Source: DATLCI01 sp035526435 | GTDB lineage: Bacteria > Acidobacteriota > Terriglobia > Terriglobales > Acidobacteriaceae | DNA length: 29,005 bases | Reading direction: 5' to 3' | Assembly (NCBI GenBank): GCA_035526435.1 | Contig: DATLCI010000152.1 | Location: 1-29,005, forward strand | Made by a program: the position numbers and the translations under genes | The notes under the pieces: model-generated | What the model saw: only the letters and a program-made list of their open reading frames with translations | Databases searched by the model: none | Told to the model about the DNA's origin: nothing | Part shown: piece after piece, positions 21,895 to 29,005 of the stretch | Layout of the letters: each line of letters opens with the position of its first letter | Position numbering within the stretch: the stretch's first letter is position 1

Positions 21895-24051
21895 TTACCA
21901 GAGACGGCGCGCTACCGCCTCCACCGCCGGACGGAACACCAGCCCGATCAAGCTCCGGCGCTGCCCATAGATCCGCGCCGTGCCGGTCATGCCGGCATGG
22001 AGTGATTCATCCTCATTTGGTACCGCAACGCGCAGCACGTAATAGACGGGGGCATGCATCCCTTTAAACTTCGCCACCGGCATTAGCCCCGGCTCCAGCT
22101 CCCGCGACATCAAACTTAACGATTCTACCTGCGCCCGCATCGGCTTCCAGGTCGCATCCATCCGCAATGCGGTGTGGTCGATCGCCTGTAGCTTCTGCAC
22201 GTCCGCCTCAGGCACATAGACTTCCGCCCGCAGATGCTTGGTGTCCGAGACCTCCGCCACCAAGTCGCCTTCCTTCAAGTGCGACCCCTCTAGGTCCGAC
22301 ACCCGGGCCGTCGTGATCCTTCCGGCAATGGGGCTCACGATCTTCAGCCGTCCTTGCCGTTCCTGCACCACAGTTTGTGCTTGCAGCAAGCGCAGCCGCT
22401 CCTGCTCGGTTGCGCCGAAGGACGCATATTGCAGCCCTGCTTGCACGCTGCGGGCATTCGCCTGACGATAATCCGCAGCCGACCGCGCCGCCTCTGACTC
22501 CAGCTCCAGGTCGCGCATCACCGCGACCGTCTCGCCCGCCGCCACTTCCTGGCCCTCGGCCACGTGGACTTCCGTCACCATGCCGGGCCCGGTGGCCCGC
22601 AGCACCGCCCGCGATGTCGATTGCAGCACGAACCGCTCATCCACCGACTCGCGGAACGCCGGAATGCTTCCCAGCAAGATGAAGACCGCGGCTGTGACTG
22701 CAATCTTTCGCCAATGCGTCTGCGCGAGTTCGCGCTTATCCAGGTAAAGACTTTTCAGGAAGGCCATAAGTTTTCTGATTCGAGAGCGGAAGATCATGAA
22801 CGCCAGCGCTCCGGCTGGCACGAACGCCCACTCCGGGGTGTAATTGAACAAAATGCGATAGCTGATGCGGACAAAGAACAGCAGGAGCAGGTAGCTGTAC
22901 ATTCCTGCCACCGCCGCATAGGCCATGAAGAACAGCTTGCGTCGCCACGGCAGTACGGGGACCGTCGCGGGCATGCGGAAGATATATTTCCGCACCATGT
23001 TGGAGAGCAGCGCGGTGGAATTTCCCTTGAGATCGAAGTGCCGCGTGAGTTCGCAGAAGATGTAATAGCCATCCATCCGTGCCAGCGGATTCAGGTTGAT
23101 GATCACTACAAAGATACCGCCGCTCAGGATGAACTTGTAAGCAATGTCATGCCACCAGCTTCCTTGCGGCGTAAGCCACCAGAAGATCGTCACCCACGTC
23201 ACGATGATGATCTCGGACCACACTCCTGCCAGCAACGTGCATATGCGCGGCCAGCGGCCGCCGTACACGTAGATCTGGGTCACATCGCAGAAGACGCCTG
23301 GCATCAGGTACATCAGGAACGCGCCCATCTTGTGCGACTCGCCCCCAAAATGTTTGCAGGTCATGCCGTGGGCCGTCTCATGCACCGCGCCCAGCAAAGC
23401 AAAGATGGCAAAGAACTCCGCCAGGTCCATCAGCCCTTTTTGCGTGAAGTTGTAGAACTTCACGCTGTCGGCCCACACTTCATCCCAGTGGACGCCCAGG
23501 ATCGCGCACATCACCCCCACCATCGCGAAGGAGAACAGCGTGAACCAGGTGCTGTAAACGAACTTGATCTTTGAATACATCCAGCCCAAATATTTGTCGG
23601 GATCGAAATACACCAGCTCGATGATCGCCAGGTCGCTCGCGCTCTTGCCGCCCTTTTTCTGCAGCGTCTTGTGGCGGTCGCCTGCCAGCTTGTTGAACAG
23701 CGTGATGCTTTCTTCCTGCGGCGTCCGGTACCAGAATTCCTTCTTCTCCATGTTGTCGGCGAAGGTCCGCACGAAATCCTCATTGATCTGGATCTTCTGC
23801 GTGCGGGTGAAGACGCCGGCGATCTCTTTGTAGGAACGGCGCCCGTCAAACAGCTTGATCAGTTCGTACTGCGGCTCGCTGAAGCGGAAGAAATGCGATG
23901 GCCCATCCGGCAGGATGATATGGATCATGTGCCCTTCGCGCTCGTAATGGTCCTTCGCGATCATGTTGGGATACACGCGCGGATAACGGTCGCGCAGCTT
24001 GGCCGCGGGCGGCTCCGGCAACGTGACGTTCAGGACCTGCGTAAGGTTCAT
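21895..24051 (-). CDS. PqqD-like / M50 metalloprotease / HlyD-like fusion membrane protein
   Basis: 718 aa. The N-terminal domain (about residues 25-105, with YEREGHMIHIILPDG, YELIKLFDGRRSYKEIAGVF and FVRTFADNMEKKEFW) looks like a PqqD-type winged-helix peptide-recognition domain. Next is a multi-pass site-2-protease-like membrane domain with zinc motif HETAH (His224, Glu225, His228) and the second motif NLNPLARMDG with Asp327. Both are intact, so it is probably an active protease. The last 250 residues form an HlyD-like periplasmic part with lipoyl halves (TGPGMVTEVHVAEGQEVAAGE, IVSPIAGRITTARV). Such architecture is seen in YydH-like and other peptide maturation/export systems. The start codon overlaps the HlyD lipoprotein stop by 4 nt. 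No ATPase is encoded nearby. Cleavage or export of the convergent repeat protein is inferred from context. Confidence 0.85.
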   Translation of the reverse strand: MNLTQVLNVTLPEPPAAKLRDRYPRVYPNMIAKDHYEREGHMIHIILPDGPSHFFRFSEPQYELIKLFDGRRSYKEIAGVFTRTQKIQINEDFVRTFADNMEKKEFWYRTPQEESITLFNKLAGDRHKTLQKKGGKSASDLAIIELVYFDPDKYLGWMYSKIKFVYSTWFTLFSFAMVGVMCAILGVHWDEVWADSVKFYNFTQKGLMDLAEFFAIFALLGAVHETAHGMTCKHFGGESHKMGAFLMYLMPGVFCDVTQIYVYGGRWPRICTLLAGVWSEIIIVTWVTIFWWLTPQGSWWHDIAYKFILSGGIFVVIINLNPLARMDGYYIFCELTRHFDLKGNSTALLSNMVRKYIFRMPATVPVLPWRRKLFFMAYAAVAGMYSYLLLLFFVRISYRILFNYTPEWAFVPAGALAFMIFRSRIRKLMAFLKSLYLDKRELAQTHWRKIAVTAAVFILLGSIPAFRESVDERFVLQSTSRAVLRATGPGMVTEVHVAEGQEVAAGETVAVMRDLELESEAARSAADYRQANARSVQAGLQYASFGATEQERLRLLQAQTVVQERQGRLKIVSPIAGRITTARVSDLEGSHLKEGDLVAEVSDTKHLRAEVYVPEADVQKLQAIDHTALRMDATWKPMRAQVESLSLMSRELEPGLMPVAKFKGMHAPVYYVLRVAVPNEDESLHAGMTGTARIYGQRRSLIGLVFRPAVEAVARRLW

Positions 24052-24926
24052 TTGGCTTTGGCGACGCGCACGATCGCATTCGTGCCCGGCATCATCGATG
24101 CCGGCGCGCTGCCCAACTCGGCCAGCACTTCAATGGTTCCGCTGGAGGGATCAGCCACCGGGCTTACGGTCTTTACCCGCGCCGAGACTTTCATCTCCGG
24201 CGCCGCTTGCGACATCACCGTGACCTGGTTCCCAACGGCGATCTTTCCCAGGAAAGAATCCGGCAGCGTGAAGTGGACGTTCAAGGGGTCCGTTGCCGTC
24301 ACCCAGAACAGCCGGTCGTTCGCCTTTACTGACTGCCCCGCGCGCACATAGCGTCGCGCAACCACTCCCGCGAACGGCGCCGTGATCCGGGTCTTTTCCA
24401 GTTCGAGTTCCAGGGACCGCAGCACCGCGCTGGCCGTCTTCAGGTTCTGCCGCTCCCGCTCCAGCTCATACCCAGCGCCGATCATCTTGTAACGCGAGTG
24501 GTCCACTTGCTTCGCCGTGATCAGCGCGGCCTTGAACATCTCCTGGTCGCGCTCGTAGTCGTTCTCTAAGACTTTTGCGCCCGCTTCCCAATTCTTGACG
24601 TCAGCTTCAATACTTCGGACCTTCGCCTGCGCCGCATCGCGGTCGGCTTGCAGTTGACGGTCATCCATCTGCGCCAGCAGTTGCCCCTTTTGCACGCGGA
24701 TGCCGGTATCCACGGCTATCTGCGACAAGAAGCCTTCGCGTTGCGCCAAAACATCGATCTGGTTCTCTACCACCAGCGGCCCAGACGTCTCGTAATAATC
24801 CGCGACGGGTGCTACCACTGGCGCCGCTATCGCCGGCTTGCTTGCCGCCGCCACCGGCTCGCTCTTACTGCAGCCGCTGATACCAAGTAACCCCGCCATC
24901 ATCACCAAACTCAAGCTCTGTTTCAC
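24048..24926 (-). CDS. HlyD/RND-type periplasmic adaptor lipoprotein
   Basis: 292 aa, with a signal peptide ending in lipobox ISGC (Cys19), so it is lipid-anchored in the periplasm. Lipoyl half motifs (VENQIDVLAQREGFLSQI and ITAPFAGVVARRYVRAGQSV) flank a coiled-coil hairpin (about residues 85-165). A beta-barrel domain follows (LNVHFTLPDSFLGKI, VKTVSPVADPSSGTIEV). This is a membrane-fusion protein that normally links an inner-membrane pump to an outer-membrane channel; neither pump nor channel is in this window. The GTG start at 24926 follows GAGGAG. It is 12 nt after the GAF/HlyD gene, and its stop overlaps the M50 gene (ATGA). Confidence 0.9.
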   Translation of the reverse strand: MKQSLSLVMMAGLLGISGCSKSEPVAAASKPAIAAPVVAPVADYYETSGPLVVENQIDVLAQREGFLSQIAVDTGIRVQKGQLLAQMDDRQLQADRDAAQAKVRSIEADVKNWEAGAKVLENDYERDQEMFKAALITAKQVDHSRYKMIGAGYELERERQNLKTASAVLRSLELELEKTRITAPFAGVVARRYVRAGQSVKANDRLFWVTATDPLNVHFTLPDSFLGKIAVGNQVTVMSQAAPEMKVSARVKTVSPVADPSSGTIEVLAELGSAPASMMPGTNAIVRVAKAK

Positions 24927-24938
24927 GAAAGCTCCTCG

Positions 24939-27338
24939 CTACCAGCCGAACCACGTCCAGATCTTTGACCATCCCCACATGCCCAGGCCACGGAACAAAA
25001 CGAATCCGGCCGGACGCCATCCCGTCGATATCTTGGTCCGCCCCTGCATCCCCGGACGCATTAGCCCTGCTTCATTCGGCACGGATACCCGCGCATAGAA
25101 AACGTGCCGTTCTAACTCCGCCGTTCCCACCGGGCTGATGATCACCACATCACCGGTCAGCGTCTTAGTGGGGAAACTCTCCAGTTTCAGGGTCGCCTTT
25201 TGTCCGTGCTCCAGCAATGGCACGTCAGACTCATCTATCGCCACATCCACTTGCGCCTTGGCTGTATTTACTACCGAAGCAAACGTGTCGCCCACTTCGA
25301 GCTTGCGTCCGGTCAGCGTCTCCAAGTGCGGCGTCGCGACGATCCCCGCTTGCGTCGCGCGTAAGCGCGTCTTCTCCAAACGCTCCCGCGCCAGCGACAC
25401 TTCCGCGTTCCAATAATCAGCCTCGTTTTTCTTGATACCGGCCTCGCCGCTGTCCTTCGCTGCCAATGCGCGATTCATCTCCGCCGCCGCCGTCGCATAC
25501 TTCGCCTGCGCCGCGGCCAGGGCGCTGCGGTATTCGCCATCTTCCATTTCAGCGAGGATGGTTCCCGCAGCCACGGTGTCACCCTCCTGCACATAGACTT
25601 TCTTTACGGTGCCCTCCACCGCTGCCTGCACTTTGAGCGCAGTCTCGGGCGTCACCGTGGCATCGCCGACAACGCGCATCGGCAGTGGGAAAAGAACCAG
25701 GAACAGCAGCGTTGCTACCGCCAGCGTCACCACTGCCCGCTTGCGCTGCTTCTCCATCTTCATGAATTGGTTTTTCTTGGCCAGCAACGGCTCCAGCACG
25801 CCGATGAATGGCACTTCCGTGTACAGCGATGCATTCCGCAAAGCCACCGTGGTCTGGCTGGCCAGCACCTTGATCACTTCAAAGTGCGTCTCCGTCAGGA
25901 AGTTCGGATCACGGCTTTCAAACGACAGCACGCCCAATCGGCCTTGCTCATCTGACAACGGCACCGCATAGAATCCGCGCTGGCCGGACTGCGCAAAGTA
26001 TTCCTCGAATTTCAGCCGCGTCTCTTCGCGGTCTGCCTCCACCACTTTCCCGTGCCGCACCACATAGACTTCGTGCTCAGACTCCACCGCCCATGACAGC
26101 AGGTCGCGCAACCGCTTCACGCTGGGGTCGGCGGTATTGATCTCTGACTTTCCGGATAGCGCCTTCAACTGCAGCTTGCCGTGGTGCTCCAGCGCGACCG
26201 CGCCGCGGTCGTACGTCATGATCTTCTGCGGCCCATTGACTACCAGTTGCATGATGCGGTCCAGGTTCAAGCTCGACGTGATCTCGCGGCTTACTTCCAC
26301 CAGCGTTTGCAGGATCTCGATCTTCCGCTCGGATTCCAGCAAACTCGCATTGCGCAACGCATTCGCGACGGTTGGGACCACCGTGGCCATGAAGTAGTAG
26401 TCGTCTTCAGTGAAGGGAAGTCCACTGTTGGCGTTGATCACTTCGATCACCGCCACTTGATATCCCTGCGCCACCACTGGTATCGCGATCATCGACGTCG
26501 CAGCGCCTTCTTTGATGTCGCCATTGCGTTTCGTCAGGCGCGCATCTTCCGGACGCGTGATCAGGATCGCCTTGCCCGTATCGGAAACTTCTGCTGCGAT
26601 CCCATCGCCGCTTTTGTACACCGTCATCAGCGGCACGGTCGGGTCTTCGCCATCGCGACTCAACAGCAGCAACTCATCGCCATGCACCATCCACAGGTTG
26701 CAGGCTTGCACTTCCATGATGTCGCGGACTTTCGACGTAACCAGCGGCAGCAGCCGATCCATCTGGATGGTCGAGTTGAAGACCCGTTCCAGGTCGTAGA
26801 GTTGCGTCAGCCGCGATATGCTTTGGAATTGCGCGTTGCGTTCCGACTCAAATTCCAAGCCGGTTGCGAGCGCGGCCGTGGCATGCTCGCGGATCTGCTC
26901 GACCACCGCCAATGCCTCCAAAGTGATCGGTTCGCGCGGCGTCACGATCTCGATCAGCGCTACCGCTCCATCACGGTTTGCCAATGGAACGTACGCCAGC
27001 GATGCGGTGCTTTGCCGCAGATTCAGGTGGGCATATTGCTCACGGGCCAGCTCCGCGCTCGCAAATACCCTGGGCTTGCCTTGCCTATGGACTTCTTCTA
27101 GCACGCCGCTGATGGTTATGGAGTTTTCAAAGGGTCGAACGTCGCCTTCGCTGGCCAGGCGGTTTAATCGCTCCGGTGGCCCTGCTTCCACCCCATATAT
27201 AAGGACGCTGCTGCCTGGGAATGACCGGCTGAGGTAGCCAGCCAGGATCTTAGCGCGCGGAGTCGCTTCGCGCTCCCGTAGCAGCGCCGCGCTCAGGTCC
27301 GCAATGGCATTCGAAAGCGCGGGAATATGCGTCGCCAT
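24939..27338 (-). CDS. triple-GAF / membrane helix / HlyD fusion protein
   Basis: This 799-aa protein is of unusual architecture. Three GAF-like sensor domains (about residues 30-165, 195-345 and 365-510) are joined by helical linkers, for example ESERKIEILQTLVEVSREITSSLNLDRIM. A basic stretch and one membrane helix follow (about 533-553, AVVTLAVATLLFLVLFPLP). The periplasmic part is HlyD-like (lipoyl halves VQAAVEGTVKKVYVQEGDTV and RLRATQAGIVATPHLE; then VDVAIDESDVPLLEHGQ). The topology implies cytoplasmic GAF domains sensing a small molecule and a periplasmic adaptor. The ATG at 27338 follows AGGAGAGAGG, downstream of a strong sigma-70 promoter. It is the first gene of the three-gene operon with HlyD and M50. 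Confidence 0.85.
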   Translation of the reverse strand: MATHIPALSNAIADLSAALLREREATPRAKILAGYLSRSFPGSSVLIYGVEAGPPERLNRLASEGDVRPFENSITISGVLEEVHRQGKPRVFASAELAREQYAHLNLRQSTASLAYVPLANRDGAVALIEIVTPREPITLEALAVVEQIREHATAALATGLEFESERNAQFQSISRLTQLYDLERVFNSTIQMDRLLPLVTSKVRDIMEVQACNLWMVHGDELLLLSRDGEDPTVPLMTVYKSGDGIAAEVSDTGKAILITRPEDARLTKRNGDIKEGAATSMIAIPVVAQGYQVAVIEVINANSGLPFTEDDYYFMATVVPTVANALRNASLLESERKIEILQTLVEVSREITSSLNLDRIMQLVVNGPQKIMTYDRGAVALEHHGKLQLKALSGKSEINTADPSVKRLRDLLSWAVESEHEVYVVRHGKVVEADREETRLKFEEYFAQSGQRGFYAVPLSDEQGRLGVLSFESRDPNFLTETHFEVIKVLASQTTVALRNASLYTEVPFIGVLEPLLAKKNQFMKMEKQRKRAVVTLAVATLLFLVLFPLPMRVVGDATVTPETALKVQAAVEGTVKKVYVQEGDTVAAGTILAEMEDGEYRSALAAAQAKYATAAAEMNRALAAKDSGEAGIKKNEADYWNAEVSLARERLEKTRLRATQAGIVATPHLETLTGRKLEVGDTFASVVNTAKAQVDVAIDESDVPLLEHGQKATLKLESFPTKTLTGDVVIISPVGTAELERHVFYARVSVPNEAGLMRPGMQGRTKISTGWRPAGFVLFRGLGMWGWSKIWTWFGW

Positions 27339-27373
27339 GGGACCTCTCTCCTGATTTCACCTGGGGGAAGAAA

Positions 27374-27389
27374 GTCGATTTAGCTCGAC
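27374..27389. promoter_or_regulatory. inverted repeat in the leader of the GAF/HlyD operon
   Basis: GTCGA (27374-27378) and TCGAC (27385-27389) form an inverted repeat with a 6-nt spacer, inside the predicted 5' leader about 36-51 nt upstream of the GAF/HlyD start. It could be an operator. The evidence is only the symmetry. Confidence 0.3.
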
Positions 27390-27426
27390 CCTTGCAAAAG
27401 GCTATCGCTTCACTTAAGGTATGCGG

Positions 27427-27455
27427 GTTATATCAAACGGTTACTATGGTGTCAA
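27427..27455 (-). promoter_or_regulatory. strong sigma-70 promoter of the GAF/HlyD-HlyD-M50 operon
   Basis: On the minus strand a perfect -35 TTGACA (27455-27450) and a -10 TATAAC (27432-27427) are separated by exactly 17 nt. The expected start is near 27420, giving a leader of about 80 nt. The export operon thus appears constitutive, in contrast to the sigma-54-controlled repeat gene. Confidence 0.8.
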
Positions 27456-27485
27456 CGAAATCGACACCCCGCCTGGAGGCATTAC

Positions 27486-27848
27486 GTGGACATCAGTATC
27501 ACCTCGATCGGGAACGTTCATGTGGTTAACCTCAAGGGGCGTTTCACCCTGGGTCCTCCGGTCGATGAATTCCGCTCTACGACGGACGCCCTGATGAAAG
27601 ATGGCAATGCCCGCTTCGTCATCGGACTCTCCGAAGTCCCGACGATGGACTCCAGCGCCATCGGGGCCATCGTCCGTCTCACTGCCACCTCCAAGAAGGC
27701 CAACGGCGACGTGAAACTCGTGGCCCCATCCAAGATGGTCATTCAAACGCTTAAGATCGTCGGCCTGCTGAACCTCTTTGCGATCTACGATACCGACCAG
27801 GCCGCCGCCCAATCCTACGTTCATGCCAACGCGGCCCCCGGCGCCTAA
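27486..27848 (+). CDS. STAS-domain (anti-sigma factor antagonist-like) protein
   Basis: This 120-aa single STAS domain has the conserved phosphorylatable serine motif in PTMDSSAIGAIVRL and typical flanking strands (VHVVNLKGRFTL, DVKLVAPSKMVIQTLKIVGLLNLF). Family members switch partners with anti-sigma kinases; neither kinase nor sigma factor is seen nearby. GTG start at 27486 after SD TGGAGG. It is divergent from the GAF/HlyD operon and slightly overlapped by the next gene. Confidence 0.9.
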   Translation: MDISITSIGNVHVVNLKGRFTLGPPVDEFRSTTDALMKDGNARFVIGLSEVPTMDSSAIGAIVRLTATSKKANGDVKLVAPSKMVIQTLKIVGLLNLFAIYDTDQAAAQSYVHANAAPGA

Positions 27849-28539
27849 CGCTTTTTTCTCCGTGAACGCTCCGCAAGCTGAACCGTTGCTCGATGAGACG
27901 CCCGGGGAGCCCCGTGTTCAGGGCTTCCTTCACGGTTCTTCCATCCCAGATTCCCCCGCCGGTCTAGTGCTTACTCACGGCGCGGGCGGAAACTGCAACT
28001 CACCATTGCTCGTCGCGCTGGCGGAAGCATTTTCTGCAGGCGGCATCAGCGTTCTCCGCTGCAACCTGCCTTTTCGCCAGGCTCGTCCCAGCGGACCGCC
28101 ATCTCCGGCGAATGCAAAAGCAGATCAGGCCGGACTACGCCGCGCTGTCATTTGTTTGCGGAAGATTTGCGGAGGGAAGGTCTCTCTCGGCGGTTCATCC
28201 TACGGGGGACGTCAAGCTAGCATGCTCGCGGCTTCTGATCCGACTGTCGCGCACTCACTTTTGCTGCTTTCTTATCCGTTGCATCCACCGGGCAAACCGC
28301 AGCAGCTTCGCACCGCGCATTTTCCCGCCTTGCAGACGCCCACCCTGTTCGTCTCGGGCGCGAAAGATCCCTTCGGCTCCATCGCTGAACTTGAAGACGC
28401 CAGGAAGCTGATCCCTGCCCCCACCCGGATCGTCAGCATTGAAGCTGCAGGGCACAGCTTGCTGACCAAGAAGAATCAATCGGAGTTAGTCAACGCCATC
28501 TCTACATCGTTCGCAGCGCTGCTTAAAACGATTAGCTAA
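27823..28539 (+). CDS. alpha/beta hydrolase (KANL3/Tex30-like, dienelactone hydrolase-type)
   Basis: About 238 aa. Hydrolase hallmarks are the oxyanion segment LTHGAGGN, the nucleophile elbow GGSSYGG (Ser), the acid in GAKDPFGS and the catalytic His in EAAGHSL. This matches the small KANL3/Tex30 group of alpha/beta hydrolases, with unknown substrate. The start is uncertain: the ATG at 27823 overlaps the STAS gene by 26 nt, and the GTG at 27862 follows it; neither has a good SD. Its stop codon region overlaps the stop of the convergent aldehyde dehydrogenase by 8 nt. Confidence 0.82.
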   Translation: MPTRPPAPNAFFSVNAPQAEPLLDETPGEPRVQGFLHGSSIPDSPAGLVLTHGAGGNCNSPLLVALAEAFSAGGISVLRCNLPFRQARPSGPPSPANAKADQAGLRRAVICLRKICGGKVSLGGSSYGGRQASMLAASDPTVAHSLLLLSYPLHPPGKPQQLRTAHFPALQTPTLFVSGAKDPFGSIAELEDARKLIPAPTRIVSIEAAGHSLLTKKNQSELVNAISTSFAALLKTIS

Positions 28540-29005
28540 ATATCCTCGCCCCATCCACCGCGTCTTTACCGATACTCTCCAGTAGGCTCGGCGGCCCCTG
28601 CACCACGAATCGCCGGTGATACATCGCCAGCGCGCGCAATCCTGCCAGCTCTTCGCCGCCGCCGGCCCGTCCCGGGCCGCCGTGCAGGCAGTTCGGCATC
28701 ACATTGCCGTGGCCGGTGTGTTGCGTATTCACCGAGCTGTCCACCACCAAGATGCGGCCGTGCATTCCGGCGATTCCCATCGTCACTTCACTTTTGAACG
28801 CCTCGTCATCAGAAAAGATGGAAGCCACCAGCGATCCTCCACCGCGCTTCGCCAGTTGGATCGCCTCAGCCGCCGAATCATAAGGCAGCACCGTCGCCAC
28901 GGGACCAAACACTTCCACCTCGTTCACTAACTCGGACTTCATTGGCGCATCGCAATATAACAACGTCGGCTCCACGAATGCGGCCTTCGCCTCATCAGCA
29001 TCAAT
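28532..29005 (-). CDS. PaaZ/BoxD-like aldehyde dehydrogenase, C-terminal part (cut by window edge)
   Basis: This is the C-terminal 157 residues of an aldehyde dehydrogenase; the frame is open through the right edge, so the 5' part, including the catalytic Cys, lies outside. Motifs such as NEVEVFGPVATVLPYD, GMHGRILVVDSS, NCLHGGPGRAGGGEELAGL and YHRRFVVQG fit the PaaZ aldehyde-dehydrogenase domain and 3,4-dehydroadipyl-CoA semialdehyde dehydrogenase (BoxD). These enzymes oxidise CoA-linked semialdehydes in aerobic phenylacetate or benzoate breakdown. The chain ends soon after the domain, without a MaoC-like hydratase, which favours a stand-alone BoxD-type enzyme over fused PaaZ. Confidence 0.85.
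   Translation of the reverse strand: MDADEAKAAFVEPTLLYCDAPMKSELVNEVEVFGPVATVLPYDSAAEAIQLAKRGGGSLVASIFSDDEAFKSEVTMGIAGMHGRILVVDSSVNTQHTGHGNVMPNCLHGGPGRAGGGEELAGLRALAMYHRRFVVQGPPSLLESIGKDAVDGARIFS

Noticed and set aside
22564..23574. Long plus-strand open frame opposite the M50 gene, and similar long frames at 26181-27101 and 4229-5002
   Set aside because: They are antisense to well-supported genes, have His/Arg-rich low-information content and no family motif. They are codon-bias shadows.

Overview
The window looks like a chromosomal segment of an Acidobacteriota soil or subsurface bacterium (Terriglobia/Koribacter-like). This is inferred from gene content and high coding density: an acidobacterial-type short RpoZ-like protein, a CarboxypepD_reg/TonB-plug receptor remnant, many Crp/Fnr and two-component regulators, and a decaheme/porin cytochrome cluster. 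No rRNA, tRNA, CRISPR array, insertion sequence or phage gene was seen. Taxonomy cannot be proven from these genes alone.

Layout. (1) 1-6007, plus strand: a Crp/Fnr-type regulator, a secreted LolA-like protein, a DUF4230 membrane protein, a YtxH-like protein, an omega-subunit-like protein, then a response regulator and a soluble PAS-PAS hybrid histidine kinase. (2) 6116-8068, minus strand: an SRPBCC protein and a zinc alcohol dehydrogenase. (3) 8159-8640: a frameshifted, truncated TonB-dependent receptor remnant. (4) 16047-8710, minus strand: an apparently continuous respiratory operon. In transcription order it encodes a decaheme cytochrome, an MtrB/PioB-type outer-membrane barrel, two monoheme cytochromes c, a NapC/CymA-like multiheme protein, a small membrane protein, a Rieske protein and cytochrome b fused to cytochrome c. 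Together these could connect the quinone pool to the cell exterior. (5) 16178-19478: a Crp-type regulator with a CRP-like recognition helix, a Cys-rich protein, a tandem UspA protein, an OsmC-like protein and a CBS pair. Four near-identical palindromes (TGTGAC-N4-ATCAC) lie in intergenic regions of blocks 4 and 5 and suggest one regulon.

(6) 19603-27848 is the most unusual part. A sigma-54 activator with a degenerate receiver is followed by three tandem boxes, a well-formed -24/-12 promoter and a gene for a 189-residue protein. That protein is a 30-residue basic leader ending in Gly-Gly followed by 22 heptads (x-AADAGS). Convergent to it is a three-gene operon with its own strong sigma-70 promoter: a triple-GAF/HlyD membrane fusion, an HlyD lipoprotein, and a PqqD-like/M50 protease/HlyD fusion. 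I infer a regulated system that makes, processes and exports a repetitive peptide or protein without an obvious ABC transporter. I do not recognise it as a described system.

(7) 27486-29005: a STAS protein, an alpha/beta hydrolase, and the C-terminal part of a PaaZ/BoxD-like aldehyde dehydrogenase cut by the window edge.
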